NCBI GenBank assembly: GCA_034336665.1
Contig: JAPFBE010000002.1
Location: 6,556,146-6,620,145 of the forward strand
Length of the DNA: 64,000 bases
Direction: 5' to 3'
Source: Luscinia megarhynchos
Lineage: Eukaryota; Chordata; Aves; Passeriformes; Turdidae
The notes under the pieces are model-generated. The model saw only the letters and a list, made by a program, of their open reading frames with translations, ran no database searches and had not been told where the DNA came from. The translations under genes were made by a program, and so were the position numbers. Shown here one piece after another: positions 38,527-49,062 of this stretch. The stretch's first letter is position 1. Every line of letters starts with the position of its first letter.

Positions 38527-41500
38527 TTGGTGTCAGGGAAACATGCTGGGGCTTTTCCTTCTCCGTCTTCTAAGTTTTCACCTTGATCTTGTAAAATATT
38601 ACAAATAATCCAAATGCATATATCATTCCACTGTTTTCTAAATTCACACTGAATAGTCAAATCGTCAAAGATAATGATAATGATTACTTGAGAATATATA
38701 ATTTTCATTTTTGAGAAATGCATTCAGTGGTACATTTCCAAATTTCAGGAGTCTCGTGGGGAATTGCAGACTAAGGCAAATGCAAATTTAGATAGTTGAA
38801 TCAAGGGCCTTCTGAGGACTTCAAAGGGCTTTGGAACGAGCCTCAGATTTTTAGGACATTTCAACACAAATATCAAAATACTTCACAACAATCAGTACAT
38901 TTTATGACTTCTGTTTCATTGATGGGGAAAGTGATGTATAAAGAGTGAAACAATTCTCTTCCTATTTAGTGACTCTGTGGCACATCCCAGAATAACAGTC
39001 AGCTCCCATTACTTTCCATTTCTGCCATCTCAATCAAATTTTCTCACAGAGATGGCCTTAGAAAATAGTTAGGCTTATTACTCCAGTAATTCTGCTCCCC
39101 AAATGACTGCAATCTGAATTAACATGTTATGTATCACTTGACAGAGATCTGTATATTGATCCTTCAGAAGTAGTGCTACATGTATTAGCAAACCTCCAAA
39201 ATCCCAGTGTGCTGTACCTGCCACCACCAACTCTCGTCATGGCAGTTCACTTACATCTTTTCCTATAACCCTTTGATCCTCCCCATCTGTTACTAATATC
39301 AGCTACTTCAAGGGTTAGACAGAATTCAAATGAGATCTTGTGCTGATTTAGAAGTCCGTTTTTTCAGCTAGAAATTTCATCTTCTCAACTATGTTCAAAA
39401 ATAAGTAGTATGTTATTGTCACCACCATAATATAAATGATTAATTATAATAAGGACCTAGAAGCTTATAAAATAAATAACAAGAGCTATGAATGCTCCTG
39501 CCCTGTTTCTTCTAAATCATATAATCTGCTTTAAATGTTGGGGGCTGGACTGTCTGCATGATATTTAATAGTTAAAGAGAAAGCCTGACACTTTGTCATG
39601 GAGGAGCATTCTTAATAGGTGCTGCTTAACACATGCCATGAGAAAGGACACTTGTGAATGCCCATTAGATGAGCAACAGTAGGTAATTAATAAATTCTAT
39701 TCTCAAGTGATTCACAAACAGTGAAGCAACCAAAAAGAGCCAGGTTAATTTCTAGTCACCTTGCAAGCATAACAAAACCAGTATTTGCTTAATGAAAGAA
39801 GACTTGAAGCAGGTCATCAAAGTAAAAAGCTGTCCTGAAGCAAAAACATAATGCTAGGAATCAGGAGACAGATATCTTCTTTTAAAATTGCTTAAATTGC
39901 CTCCGGTTTTTTCACTTGAAAAATGGGAGTTTGATCCTCATGGATGCTCCATGAGCAAAGCAGGTAACAGTTTTCAAGCACTATGGGCATTTCCTAGCTT
40001 GTCAGTGAACACTATGGAGAACACTGTTGCTGGTGACCTGTCACTATCAATACTGACAGCAATCCAGACAAAGATGAAACTGAGGCTACTTCTTAGCACT
40101 GTACTATAAAAATCTACTTAAATGAAGTGGGGAGGTGAGGAATGGCATTCTCCTGCTGCAATGCACACTTAGCGTGCGACGTGTAGAGAGCCCTTTGATA
40201 TCCAACCCAACAGCACATAAAAGTGTTATTACCACAAAATACCTCTCTGGGAGCTAAAGTATAAGAAGAATAGGAAAAAAAAACTTATTTCAAATTCCAA
40301 AACAATGGCTTTCTGGAAGGATATCCTAAAATTGCTATGTGGCAGCTGTACCTATCTGCATCCATTGTTGAGAGTGATTATGTTATTAACATTTTTATAT
40401 TAACTACATGGTCTAAGAATGGTGTGAAGGAACAATGTTAAAAGCTATGTGGCCTATTTTTATTAAATAATCTTTTAAAACTTCTGGAAGTGAATCACTT
40501 CTTTAATAGGGACTTTAGCAGGACGGTTAAAATTCCTTAGTTTTGTTTCTGTGCCAGAGGTTGGTGGATTGTGCAGCATTTTTTAAATGCACAGCCTTTG
40601 GATAACATAATTTAATAGCCTGACATCTGAATTTTCTGAAATATGCTAATACATTACTAGACAGAGGTCTCCAGCTCTACCCCAGAAGGCTTTGTGCCTT
40701 TGCATGCTTCTTTGTGTCTCCTTCCAGGACATGAAAAATCTCTGCATAATGCAAGACACCTGACACACAGAACAACTATCTTCACATCATTTTAGGTACT
40801 TAAAATTGTAAATTTAGACGGAGGCTATGCCTCAAGACAGTCTGTAGCAATTACCATGGGAATGAAGATTATCTTGCTGGTGCAAACTGTAACAAGAATA
40901 TAGATGGAAATGTTTTGATAATTCAGTAATGACAAGGACTGCATTATGCCAGTTGATCTTAATGACCATGAAAAACAGTACTATTAATGTCCCATCATAA
41001 GACAGATAATGTATAAGAATAATCTTGACTGAAGTTCTAAAAGCTAGGATATTAGATTTTCAGTTTCAAATTGCAGAAATGTTGATAAAACTATAAAATC
41101 TTAGAGTCAAGATCTGGGGTCCTACCTAATATTTCTTTTCTTTTAAGAGCCAGTCTCACTTATAGACAGCAGTTCTCAACACATAGGAAGGAAGTAAAAT
41201 TGCTAAAAACCAACAAAACTTAATATGAATATGGAGATTAAATTTAATATTTCTCTTGAAACTCTTGACCAAATAATATCCTAAGACTGCTCTAATCATT
41301 ATGTGTCAGTTTTAAATTAGATCAAATTTGAGTGCTTTCTTTGATGAGAATGTAATTACTCAAAATACATTTATGTTTAAAAAAGGAATGTGAGTCTAAT
41401 TGAAAAAAAATGCTAATGCTGCTTTAAAAGGATGAAACCAAGGAATAGCAGCTTGGAGGAGCATATAAATGGGAAGTGGGAACTCTTAAAAGAATAATAA

Positions 41501-41696
41501 GGACTCTATAACAAGACAACAAAACATAAAATATCCTTGAGGAAAACATGCAACCATCCATTTGAGGTTTATATATACCTATAGACTTTCATCTTTATAT
41601 TCTGTTGCAAAGAGAAAAAAATCAGTGGCAGCAACTTAAACTTGGAAATTTGTAAATGAAAATCTAGGAATCACAAGAAAAATATAAAGGGAGCAC

Positions 41697-41723
<27 letters not shown>
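41697..41723. repeat. poly(A) tract of 27
   Basis: An uninterrupted run of A. The preceding sequence is not recognisable as a retrocopy or SINE, so it is reported only as a homopolymer. Confidence 0.9.
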
Positions 41724-41727
<4 letters not shown>

Positions 41728-43549
41728 TTAATATTAGAAGAATTTAAAACAAGGAGTATTGTAACTACATGGAAGGAGAAGGAACCCTTTAAGTGAAATG
41801 CCAGCTGAAAATGGCAGAGCTGCTCACAATAAAAACAGAAATATAAAAGGGGTGAGTATGTTTCGTTAGTTTAAACTAATAGAACCATGTCCCACCAAGC
41901 ACATTTAACAGAGGTAATTTGAGGTATAGCAAACAACAGCCACAAAAAATTACTTGTAGAATGTAAAACATCTTTTGTGAAACAATCAAGGCATCTTTCT
42001 ATTTAACTTTAAAAATAATTACGAAATTATTTCCTGTTAGACTAAAAGTAGTTACATGGGGATCAGAAATTGTTGAATACAGAACTTTCCGAACCTGCTG
42101 ACAAATGATTCCATGGTGGACACAATAGACAGGTTCAAAGCTGAATTTGCAATAGGGATAAGAAAAACTTTAAGTATGTACCATGCCTGCATCATTATAC
42201 TGAAAGCATGCTTATCAAAACTGCTAGAGAATCATAGCAGAGCAGTTTTAAAAAGAAAACAGAAAGAACTTTAGGCAGCTTTTGGGTTTCATTGTCTCAA
42301 AAAATTTTGAAAGTACATAGTGTTAGCAAGTCAAAAAGGCTAATTCATCAACAGAAGGTTTGTTAACAGATGTGAGAAGGAGCAGTCAGGGACATGTCTT
42401 CAAACATCCCTCACTCCATGCCAGTAGGTGCTAGGATAAGACCAAGGGAGTGAAGCTCACAGTCTGCATCCTATAACCACTGTGACCAAGATAGATGACC
42501 CACTGCTCTATTTCTTTTGTATTCTTGATTTTTCTAGCAGTGAGCATAACTGCTCTTGAAATGAGTTATCAAAAGTGCAGGGACTTTTGTTTAGTTGGAA
42601 ATGTTATGTCAAGGTATGTTTTCTTTTTTAAAAAATGGAACAAAGAGGAATTAATTCAGGTAAATCTCATAGCCCATGTTAGGGAGGAGCTCAGATTAAA
42701 TAATAGTACTATTTCCATCTGGCTTCATAATCTACAGATCTATGAAATTTTCTCATAGCATAATAAATTTTCAATTTCAAACTTGATCTTTCTCTACAAG
42801 ATCCCTTTTATATTTAACTATAGGTTTTTAGGAGGATTCCTTACTACCTCTTGCTTCATAATAGCCCTTGTTTATCTTTAATAAATGGCTTTATGTTGTT
42901 TAGTGTGCTTCACATTTTTTCATCTTCTTTATGTGTTCTATACAACCCAAGTATGTATCTTTCAACAAAGACTGCCTGAGAACGAAGACAAAGAAAGTGA
43001 GCAAAAGAGAGACAGCTGGGGAGGGAGGGTCACATGAAGAAAGAAAAGACTGAGGAGAATGTTATTTCTAAAGGATTTGAAAATAATTTACTGTAATTTG
43101 CGAAGGCCTTTAAATGTCAGGGAATAAAGATCAACTATTTTAAAGAATTTGTAATAATCTTTTTGATATTGTTACCACTCTTTTATAAAAATAGTGGATC
43201 ATTTAAATACACTGAAGTGGTGGAACATAGAGGTAATGCACACTTCTATTTCTTACCTTGCCTTCTTGATGATACTGTAAATTACACAGGGGTTATCTTC
43301 AGTGCTCATATGGTACTGTGTTGGTTTCACGTGCTGGGGAAAGGGGTGGATTCGCCTCAGGGACAGCTCCATGAGGCTGGGGAGTGGGGAGGCACTCTCC
43401 TGTCTCTGGGAGCTTCCCCTGTGAGCTGCTGGCACCAATCAGAGAGCTGGTTTGGTGATGGACAGCTCAGGAAACCAATGAAAAGTTATTTCACCTTCAC
43501 AAATCACAGTGGATCGGGTTGGCTCCTCCGTCTTTCGGTTTCCGGCTCC

Positions 43550-43990
43550 CGGGGGTGAGGTGGCTCTGGCCGGGGCACCGGCCCTGGCCCGGCTCCGGGC
43601 TCGGCGTGGGGAGTCCGGCCCAGCATGGCCCGGCCCGGCTGCATGGTCCTGGCCCCCCCGGCCGCATGGCTCCGGGCGGCCCCGGCCCTGGCCCGGCTCC
43701 GGGCTCGGCGGGGGGAGCCCGGCCCGGCCCGGCTGCATGGTCCTGGCCCCCCCGGCCGCATGGCTCCGGGCGGCCCCGGCCCTGGCCCGGCTCCGGGCTC
43801 GGCGGGGGGAGCCCGGCCCAGCATGGCCCGGCCCGGCTGCATGGTCCTGGCCCCCCCGGCCGCTTGGCTCCGGGCGGCCACGGCCCTGGCCTGGTGGCCC
43901 CGGCCCTGGCCTGGTGGCCCCGGCACTGGTAGCATGGCCCTGGCACCAGCCACATGGCCCCGGCCCTGCCGGCTCCGCTCGGCTCAGCTC
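43550..43990. repeat. GC-rich minisatellite inside the LTR, about 104-base period
   Basis: The word CCCTGGCCCGGCTCCGGG recurs at 43582, 43686 and 43780, and a variant starting CCCTGGCC is at 43884. The spacings are therefore 104, 94 and 104 bases. The 94-base unit lacks a 10-base AGCATGGCCC-type segment that the other units carry. A shorter CTGGCCTGGTGGCCCCGG repeat follows at about 43886-43925. The block is rich in CpG. It opens long Pro/Ala/Gly/Arg frames in several phases on both strands, the largest 202 codons. These are composition artefacts. Confidence 0.9.
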
Positions 43991-44713
43991 AGCTCGCCTC
44001 TCCATGTGGCAGAAAAAGCCTCCAGCTGCCCATGTTTGTTTCTTCACGATCTGGATACAATTTTAACTTCTTTGTGCCTGGATAAGATTCTCGATCTCCT
44101 GAGCTCCCCTAAATGAGAAGAAATGAAGCATGAAGACTACAGAGGTCAGCGGAATGAAGATAATGTTTCTGGTGGGAAGAGATTGAAAAGATGCAACTGA
44201 TAAGTAGCTGAAAACCTTTTTTGTGGGCTACGGGGATTGTGACTTCACTAAAATTCCTTTAAACTGTGAAATATACTTGGAGAGGTTTGGATGTTTGAGA
44301 AGAAGACTTTTTGCCTTGGGGAAATGGAGCTCTCTCTGTTCTGGGACTGGAATATGAACAGAGACATTTGATAGAGAAGGAGATGAAGAGAATTTTGTTT
44401 TTCAGCAGCCTGCCTTTAAAAGTAGGACCCCAATTGTGTAACATAACCCATAGCACAGCTCTGGAAGGACTGTGAAAAAATGGGAGGAGAGTCATAATCT
44501 GCAATATTTTCCCGGGCAGATGTGGATTGTGAAGGTGAAGACACCCTCTAAGCCATAACTAAAAAAAGGAACTTTTCTCTCTTAAGTGAACTGAACTGAT
44601 TATTTGGGTGGATAACTGACTGAAGTGTTCCCTGTATGTTGTTGGTAAGAAATGTGGAATCAAGGGAGAGGGAACAATCTAGGAATCTTATTCTGAATTT
44701 TTTTTGTGTTATT

Positions 44714-44719
44714 AATAAA
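44714..44719 (+). promoter_or_regulatory. LTR poly(A) signal AATAAA
   Basis: Canonical hexamer about 115 bases before the right end of the LTR, the expected place for the R region signal. Confidence 0.7.
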
Positions 44720-46287
44720 TTTTCTTCTTGTACCTTTTAAAGTTTTGAGCCTGCCTTGTCTCTATTCCTAAATCCTATCTCTAAAAGAAAATTAAATATA
44801 TAAAATTTGGCAAAACCCAAGTCACACCATGACAGGTATTACTATGTTTTCAGTTTATAACTGAAATTTTTTTATAGGCATTGTTCTGATACTTATTTCA
44901 GGAGGAAATGTTGTAAATAAATTTTAGATATGGATTAAGAAGAAAAAAGTAAGCAACTACAAAACGATATAATGCTAGTAAGTCAAACAGGGTTGTTATT
45001 AAAGCACAAAGTTCCTGAACATATTCAAGATTATAATTATGTAATCTATGGTACAAATTGAAAGAGTCTAACAGGAATAATTATTTAACTGCAATGATAA
45101 AAAAATGAAAAGTCTTTGCAAGTTTATTTCTACAAACAAACAAACAGAAAGAGGAAAATCTTTGAACTTCCATTATACTGACAATATTATCTATGTTTTA
45201 TACAGCACAGTGTTTTTCAACACTATTAGCTTATAGACCACCACCTTTTTTTTTTTAAACTGAAGAAGTGGTGGTGAGAGTGGTGAGAGATAATCCAGGT
45301 GAACATTTTGTTTGGATGAATCAGTCGTACTTGAAAGCAACTGAGAGCTCTTGGAGACTGAAATACAGTAATATACCAAAGGATACTTATTACTTGTTAT
45401 GTTTCACTGGTAGTCAGAGAGAAAGTGTCTTAAAGCAAGACAAAATTTTAACACTATTTGAACTCTGAATGTTGGTCAAGGTCCAAGTTCAGTGCTAATT
45501 CTGATTTCTGCAGAAAAAAAAATCAGAAATTCCTGACAGACTTAAATTTTTAAAATTCAAACTGGCTGGTATGTCAGCATCCTGTTAGAAATGTCCTGCA
45601 GAATTCCCATCCATTGGAAGCTTTGCATTAAAATAGGCACTAAGAACATTAAAAGCAGTATGGCATGGCTAAAAAATTTATTTTTAAGACTTATGAAGAG
45701 TGCTATTTTTGGTGAACCAAATTAAAACTAAGCCATAAAGTACAGCCACCTATCACATGAGATGAATCTGAGCCAAAATGCTCATTTCAAAGCATCCATA
45801 ATCTCACCAGATATCCCAAATCTTGACCTCTAGTACAACTAATTTAACCCATACTTCAGTTCTATGTGCTGGCAGACAGAGAGTGAGAGTAGGCTTAAGG
45901 GTTAGGACAGAACGTTTACCTCCCTTAGGCAGTGCTGTATTTCCCACTTATGCTGAACTATGCTTAAGCTTTCTATCTCCAAAGGCTGACTGTTCTCAGG
46001 CCCAAACCTGTAGGATGCTGAACATTTTGTGGGAGGGGCTGAAAGCTTTTAAAACTTACTGGTGGCATTGCCTCTAGATGACTTTCAGCTCTTCTGGAGG
46101 GCAGGTGTGGAAGAAGTGGCAGAATCAGATGCCAAAGTATTAAAATTTTCCTGACATAATAAAAACCTATAATCATGGCAGATTGAATTATTACCTTAAG
46201 TCAAACCAACAAATTCTGCCAGAAATAAGCACCATTTCTGCACTATTCCGCCAGAAATAAGCAGTACACTGTTAGTAAATCATATTG

Positions 46288-46326
46288 ATTTAATTACATA
46301 TACCATATATATGTGGTATATGTAAT

Positions 46327-46331
<5 letters not shown>
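46288..46331. repeat. perfect 18-base inverted repeat, 8-base loop
   Basis: The arm ATTTAATTACATATACCA (46288-46305) is the exact reverse complement of TGGTATATGTAATTAAAT (46314-46331), separated by TATATATG. It runs straight into a TA array and so could form a cruciform or long AT-rich hairpin. Confidence 0.95.

Positions 46332-46360
<29 letters not shown>
46331..46360. repeat. (TA)15 microsatellite
   Basis: Thirty bases of uninterrupted TA, directly abutting the inverted repeat and followed by CACACC. Confidence 0.95.
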
Positions 46361-46365
<5 letters not shown>

Positions 46366-48035
46366 CACTTATTCTGTGTGCAATGAAAACAAGAACAGCT
46401 GTTTCTGACAGCTCAGTTTATGAAAAATGAAAAATGTGTACTGGTAGCTGTTATAGTACCAAAGTTTACAAGATCTGCTGTCCTTTCTCTTACACTCTGT
46501 TTTTCTTGGCACTTGAAAAGTCAGTTACTAATGTTCTTTCCAGTTTAAAAAATGCCACAAAGTACCTGTTGATGTAAAAAAAAAACAAAACAAAAAAACC
46601 CCATGTAGCCCAAAACCCTATTGAGGTGGGTTTTTTAACTTCACTAGAAAAATTTCCTTTTACAAGATATACACAGTTTCAAGTAACAGAAAATAAAGTG
46701 CATTACATTTAAAGGACAAATCCTGGCTCCATTGACAGCAATGACATATTTTTTCAGTGATCTGAAGAGGACTAAGATTCAAGAAGGACTGAATGGGCCT
46801 GTAATGAGCAGCATTCTGGGCAAGCCACACAGCTGTCATCAAACATCTCTTATTAAACTTTATTAAGTTTCATCTTAAATCAGTTACATTTCTTGCCAGC
46901 AAGATTCTTCTAAGGACCATGCACGTCAGACACATGGGAATCTACTTCTAATTTCCAGCCTAAATGCACTGAAAATAGCTGATACTGATTTGATCTCGTA
47001 CCTTCTATTTTAATAGTTCTTCTTGCTCTTCAGATCCCTTTTTTTGTTAGGCTGAACTTGCCAAGCCCTTCTTTTTATCAGTCTTCTCCAACAGATCAGA
47101 CCCAAATGTGGTCCTTTGGTCCCTTCCAGTTTCAACCATTTTTTTTGTAACAAAGGTGACTCCAAATTTACAATTATATCCAGGTGTGGTCTCAACAATA
47201 TTTTGTACAATGGCAGCCTAACATCTCTTTCTCTGTAGATATCCCATTGTTTCTATGGCCTGGATGACATTTACACACTTCTTCGCCATAGCACCTTGAT
47301 AGTCCTTAACAAACCATGAAAAAGATACTTTCTTTTATCATTTGCAAATTAAATTTATTCAGGACAGCTATTTTCATATGTTCTTACACTGAAACTGGTA
47401 ACTTTGATAGCTCTCTCAACCTGGTGTACCACCTTCAGTGTGATTTTAAAGGACACTCTCTTCTCAGCCAAAATATTGGCAATTAGCTTCTAAAGGTATG
47501 GCAATGATATACATTATTTTCACAGCCAAGGTGATACTCTCTTGCAATTAACTGTATGGCCTTAAGGTTTTGCAGTGTGGGATTATAAGATTTATTTTTT
47601 ATTGCCAAAGATGATCTGCATTGCACATTTTTTAATTCATGACTTTGAACCCAAGGATACATAAGACTGTAGCTTCATCTTAGATTTTAAATAGCTCCAA
47701 AGGCAAAACCCAAACGGTCAAAAGTTCTGCCTATTGCTTTTTAGCTTCGATTATGTTTTTAACACATAAAGCAAGTCACTTGTGTGCAAGTAAGACATTC
47801 AAATCTCATTTTATGCTTTAAAAAAATCAAAATGCAGCAGCTTCTAGAACTGTCTAAAAGACATTTAGGCTTTCTGAAATCCTCCTCCATTTCAATACTG
47901 TGATAATTGATAAATGATTTGTGTTAATCATAGAAGTTTTGGAGTTTGTATAAACCAGAATACTTAAAATAAGAAAAGAACATGGACCTAGATAAAGGGA
48001 AATCTATGATTAAACCCATTCTGTTTAAATCCCTC

Positions 48036-48498
48036 TGTTATGAATATTATGTTTCCTAAATAAGTTGTATCTACTGATAGCTTGCAAAACAAGTCTGTCA
48101 CAGAGCCCAACAGATTCTGCAGAATCAGATTTCCTGCCTTTGTGTGATCAATCACAAAGCTATCTGCTAAAGATCAGGCTTCCTACTTCCTGTTTTTTAT
48201 CTACCAAGACCAGATGGTTACATGACCAATTGTCCGAAGAGCTGTCCCACAGACGTTTGGAAGTTTCTTTGACCACCACTGCTCACCTTGCAGACTTACT
48301 ACAACAAAACAATAACAGTTATTGATTACCACAAGGAAAACCATACTATAAAAAGGGAGCTGCAAACCAAGTTCGGTGGAAGCGTGGAGTGGGCGGTGAC
48401 CCCTCACGTTTTCCCCAGCGCGCTGCCTGCTCTGTCTATATAAAATAAACCAATCTGAATTTTGCTAAATATCGAGACTTTGTTTCTCATTTATAACA
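48036..48498 (+). mobile_element. solo retroviral LTR upstream of the promoter
   Basis: The block starts TGTTATGAAT and ends TTTATAACA, so TGTTAT and ATAACA form an exact 6-base inverted terminal pair. Inside are a TATA box (TATAAAA, 48347-48353) and, about 95 bases later, AATAAA (48444-48449). These are the spacing and order of an LTR U3-R-U5 read on the plus strand. The 463-base length is typical of an LTR. The flanks CCCTC and ATACC do not match, so a target duplication is not visible: either it has decayed, the ends are mis-set by a few bases, or recombination between different copies occurred. No primer-binding site or retroviral gene follows. Confidence 0.65.
48347..48353 (+). promoter_or_regulatory. 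LTR TATA box
   Basis: TATAAAA followed by AGGGAGC, with the LTR poly(A) signal about 95 bases downstream. If active, it would start transcription near 48375-48385 and read towards the downstream gene. Confidence 0.55.
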
Positions 48499-48930
48499 AT
48501 ACCGACGATTAAGTCAAAGGTACAAAGAGGGCAGAAGCCGCTCCCATGGAGGACCTAGTGGAAACCGGAGGATCTGTGGCCAGGCGCTGCTCGGAGGGGT
48601 GTCGATGGAGGGCCGGCTGGGGAGCACGGGCCGCGGCAGCAGGCAGGCCGCCCGCGGCTCTCGGCTTCAGCTGCACCGAACCCCCGCTCAGCAGGGGCCA
48701 GCTCATCGAGCTACCTGCAGACTCATCACAGCTGGCCGTACCGTGGAGATCCTGCTGCTCTCCCCGAGAGAATCGATGGATTTCAGCTCTAAAAAGCTAA
48801 GGAGGGCGGAGAGGCAGCTTGGCTGGGGTGGTGCTGCCCGATGGGCCCAGCCGCGCGTCTGCCCTCCGTTTTTGTAGGGCACCGCCAGCACACCTCAGCT
48901 GGGCTGAGGAAGGAAAAAAGTGTGAGGGGG

Positions 48931-48956
48931 AAAAAAAAAAAAAAAAAAAAAAAAAA
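48931..48956. repeat. poly(A) tract of 26 inside the CpG island
   Basis: An unbroken run of A preceded by GGGGG, ending 16 bases before the ZNF143-type site. Such tracts exclude nucleosomes; it is also a likely site of length variation. Confidence 0.9.
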
Positions 48957-48971
48957 TCCTTTCCCTGCGAA

Positions 48972-48990
48972 ACTACATTTCCCAGAGTGC
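48972..48990 (+). promoter_or_regulatory. ZNF143/STAF binding site
   Basis: ACTACATTTCCCAGAGTGC matches the long vertebrate consensus ACTACAnnTCCCAnnnTGC bound by ZNF143 (also linked with THAP11 and HCFC1) at housekeeping promoters. It lies about 50 bases upstream of the proposed ATG, in a CpG-rich promoter, which is where such sites normally act. Confidence 0.8.
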
Positions 48991-49041
48991 CTCCGCCTTA
49001 CCAGCTTCCTGCCCCTCACATGACAGCTGGGTGGCCGCGCC

Positions 49042-49062
49042 ATGGCGGAAGCCGGGGAGAAG
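49042..49062 (+). CDS. proposed first coding exon (MAEAGEK start), gene unknown
   Basis: The ATG lies in GCGCCATGGCGGAAG, a good Kozak context (C at -3 is weak, G at +4 is strong), about 50 bases after the ZNF143 site. The seven codons read MAEAGEK. They are followed by AAG|GTAGAG, a moderate donor with G at +5 that leaves phase 0. The frame stays open without splicing for 150 codons to 49494, but beyond codon 7 it is Gly/Arg/Ala-rich island translation and looks like intron. An alternative phase-0 donor is at TGG|GTGCGT near 49310. I chose the short exon because its phase matches the next two candidate exons. The upstream transcription start is not visible. The product is not recognised; a MAE-type N-terminus is common in cytosolic and nuclear proteins. 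Confidence 0.4.

Larger units (their letters stand above)
31456..43316. other. long AT-rich stretch without a supported gene
   Basis: Only short frames lacking domains occur here. Notable contents are small tandem duplications (31802-31841 and 38496-38526) and the A27 tract at 41697-41723. No tRNA-like or rRNA-like sequence and no CR1 tail was recognised. Confidence 0.55.
43317..44834 (+). mobile_element. long solo LTR of an endogenous retrovirus (ERVL-like)
   Basis: The element begins TGTGTTGGTTTCAC and ends GTCACACCATGACA, an imperfect inverted terminal pair of the TG...CA kind. It is flanked by GGTAC (43312-43316) and GGTAT (44835-44839), a 5-base target duplication with one mismatch. Near the right end lie a poly(A) signal AATAAA (44714-44719) and a T-rich U5-like segment similar to that at 31240-31330, which fixes the plus orientation. 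At 1518 bases it is long for an LTR, partly because of a GC-rich minisatellite in its 5' half. No internal retroviral genes follow it, so it is best read as a solo LTR left by recombination. Assignment to ERVL rests on the duplication length and general form only. Confidence 0.8.
44840..48035. other. AT-rich spacer between two LTRs
   Basis: No gene supported. It contains the inverted repeat and TA array near 46.3 kb and small A-runs near 46577-46600. A partial duplication of CCAGAAATAAGCA occurs at about 46220 and 46251. Confidence 0.55.

Noticed and set aside
43439..44116. Long overlapping open frames on both strands (up to 202 codons), rich in Pro, Ala, Gly and Arg
   Set aside because: They lie on the GC-rich minisatellite within an LTR, are open in several phases at once, and repeat with the tandem unit. 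This is composition, not coding.
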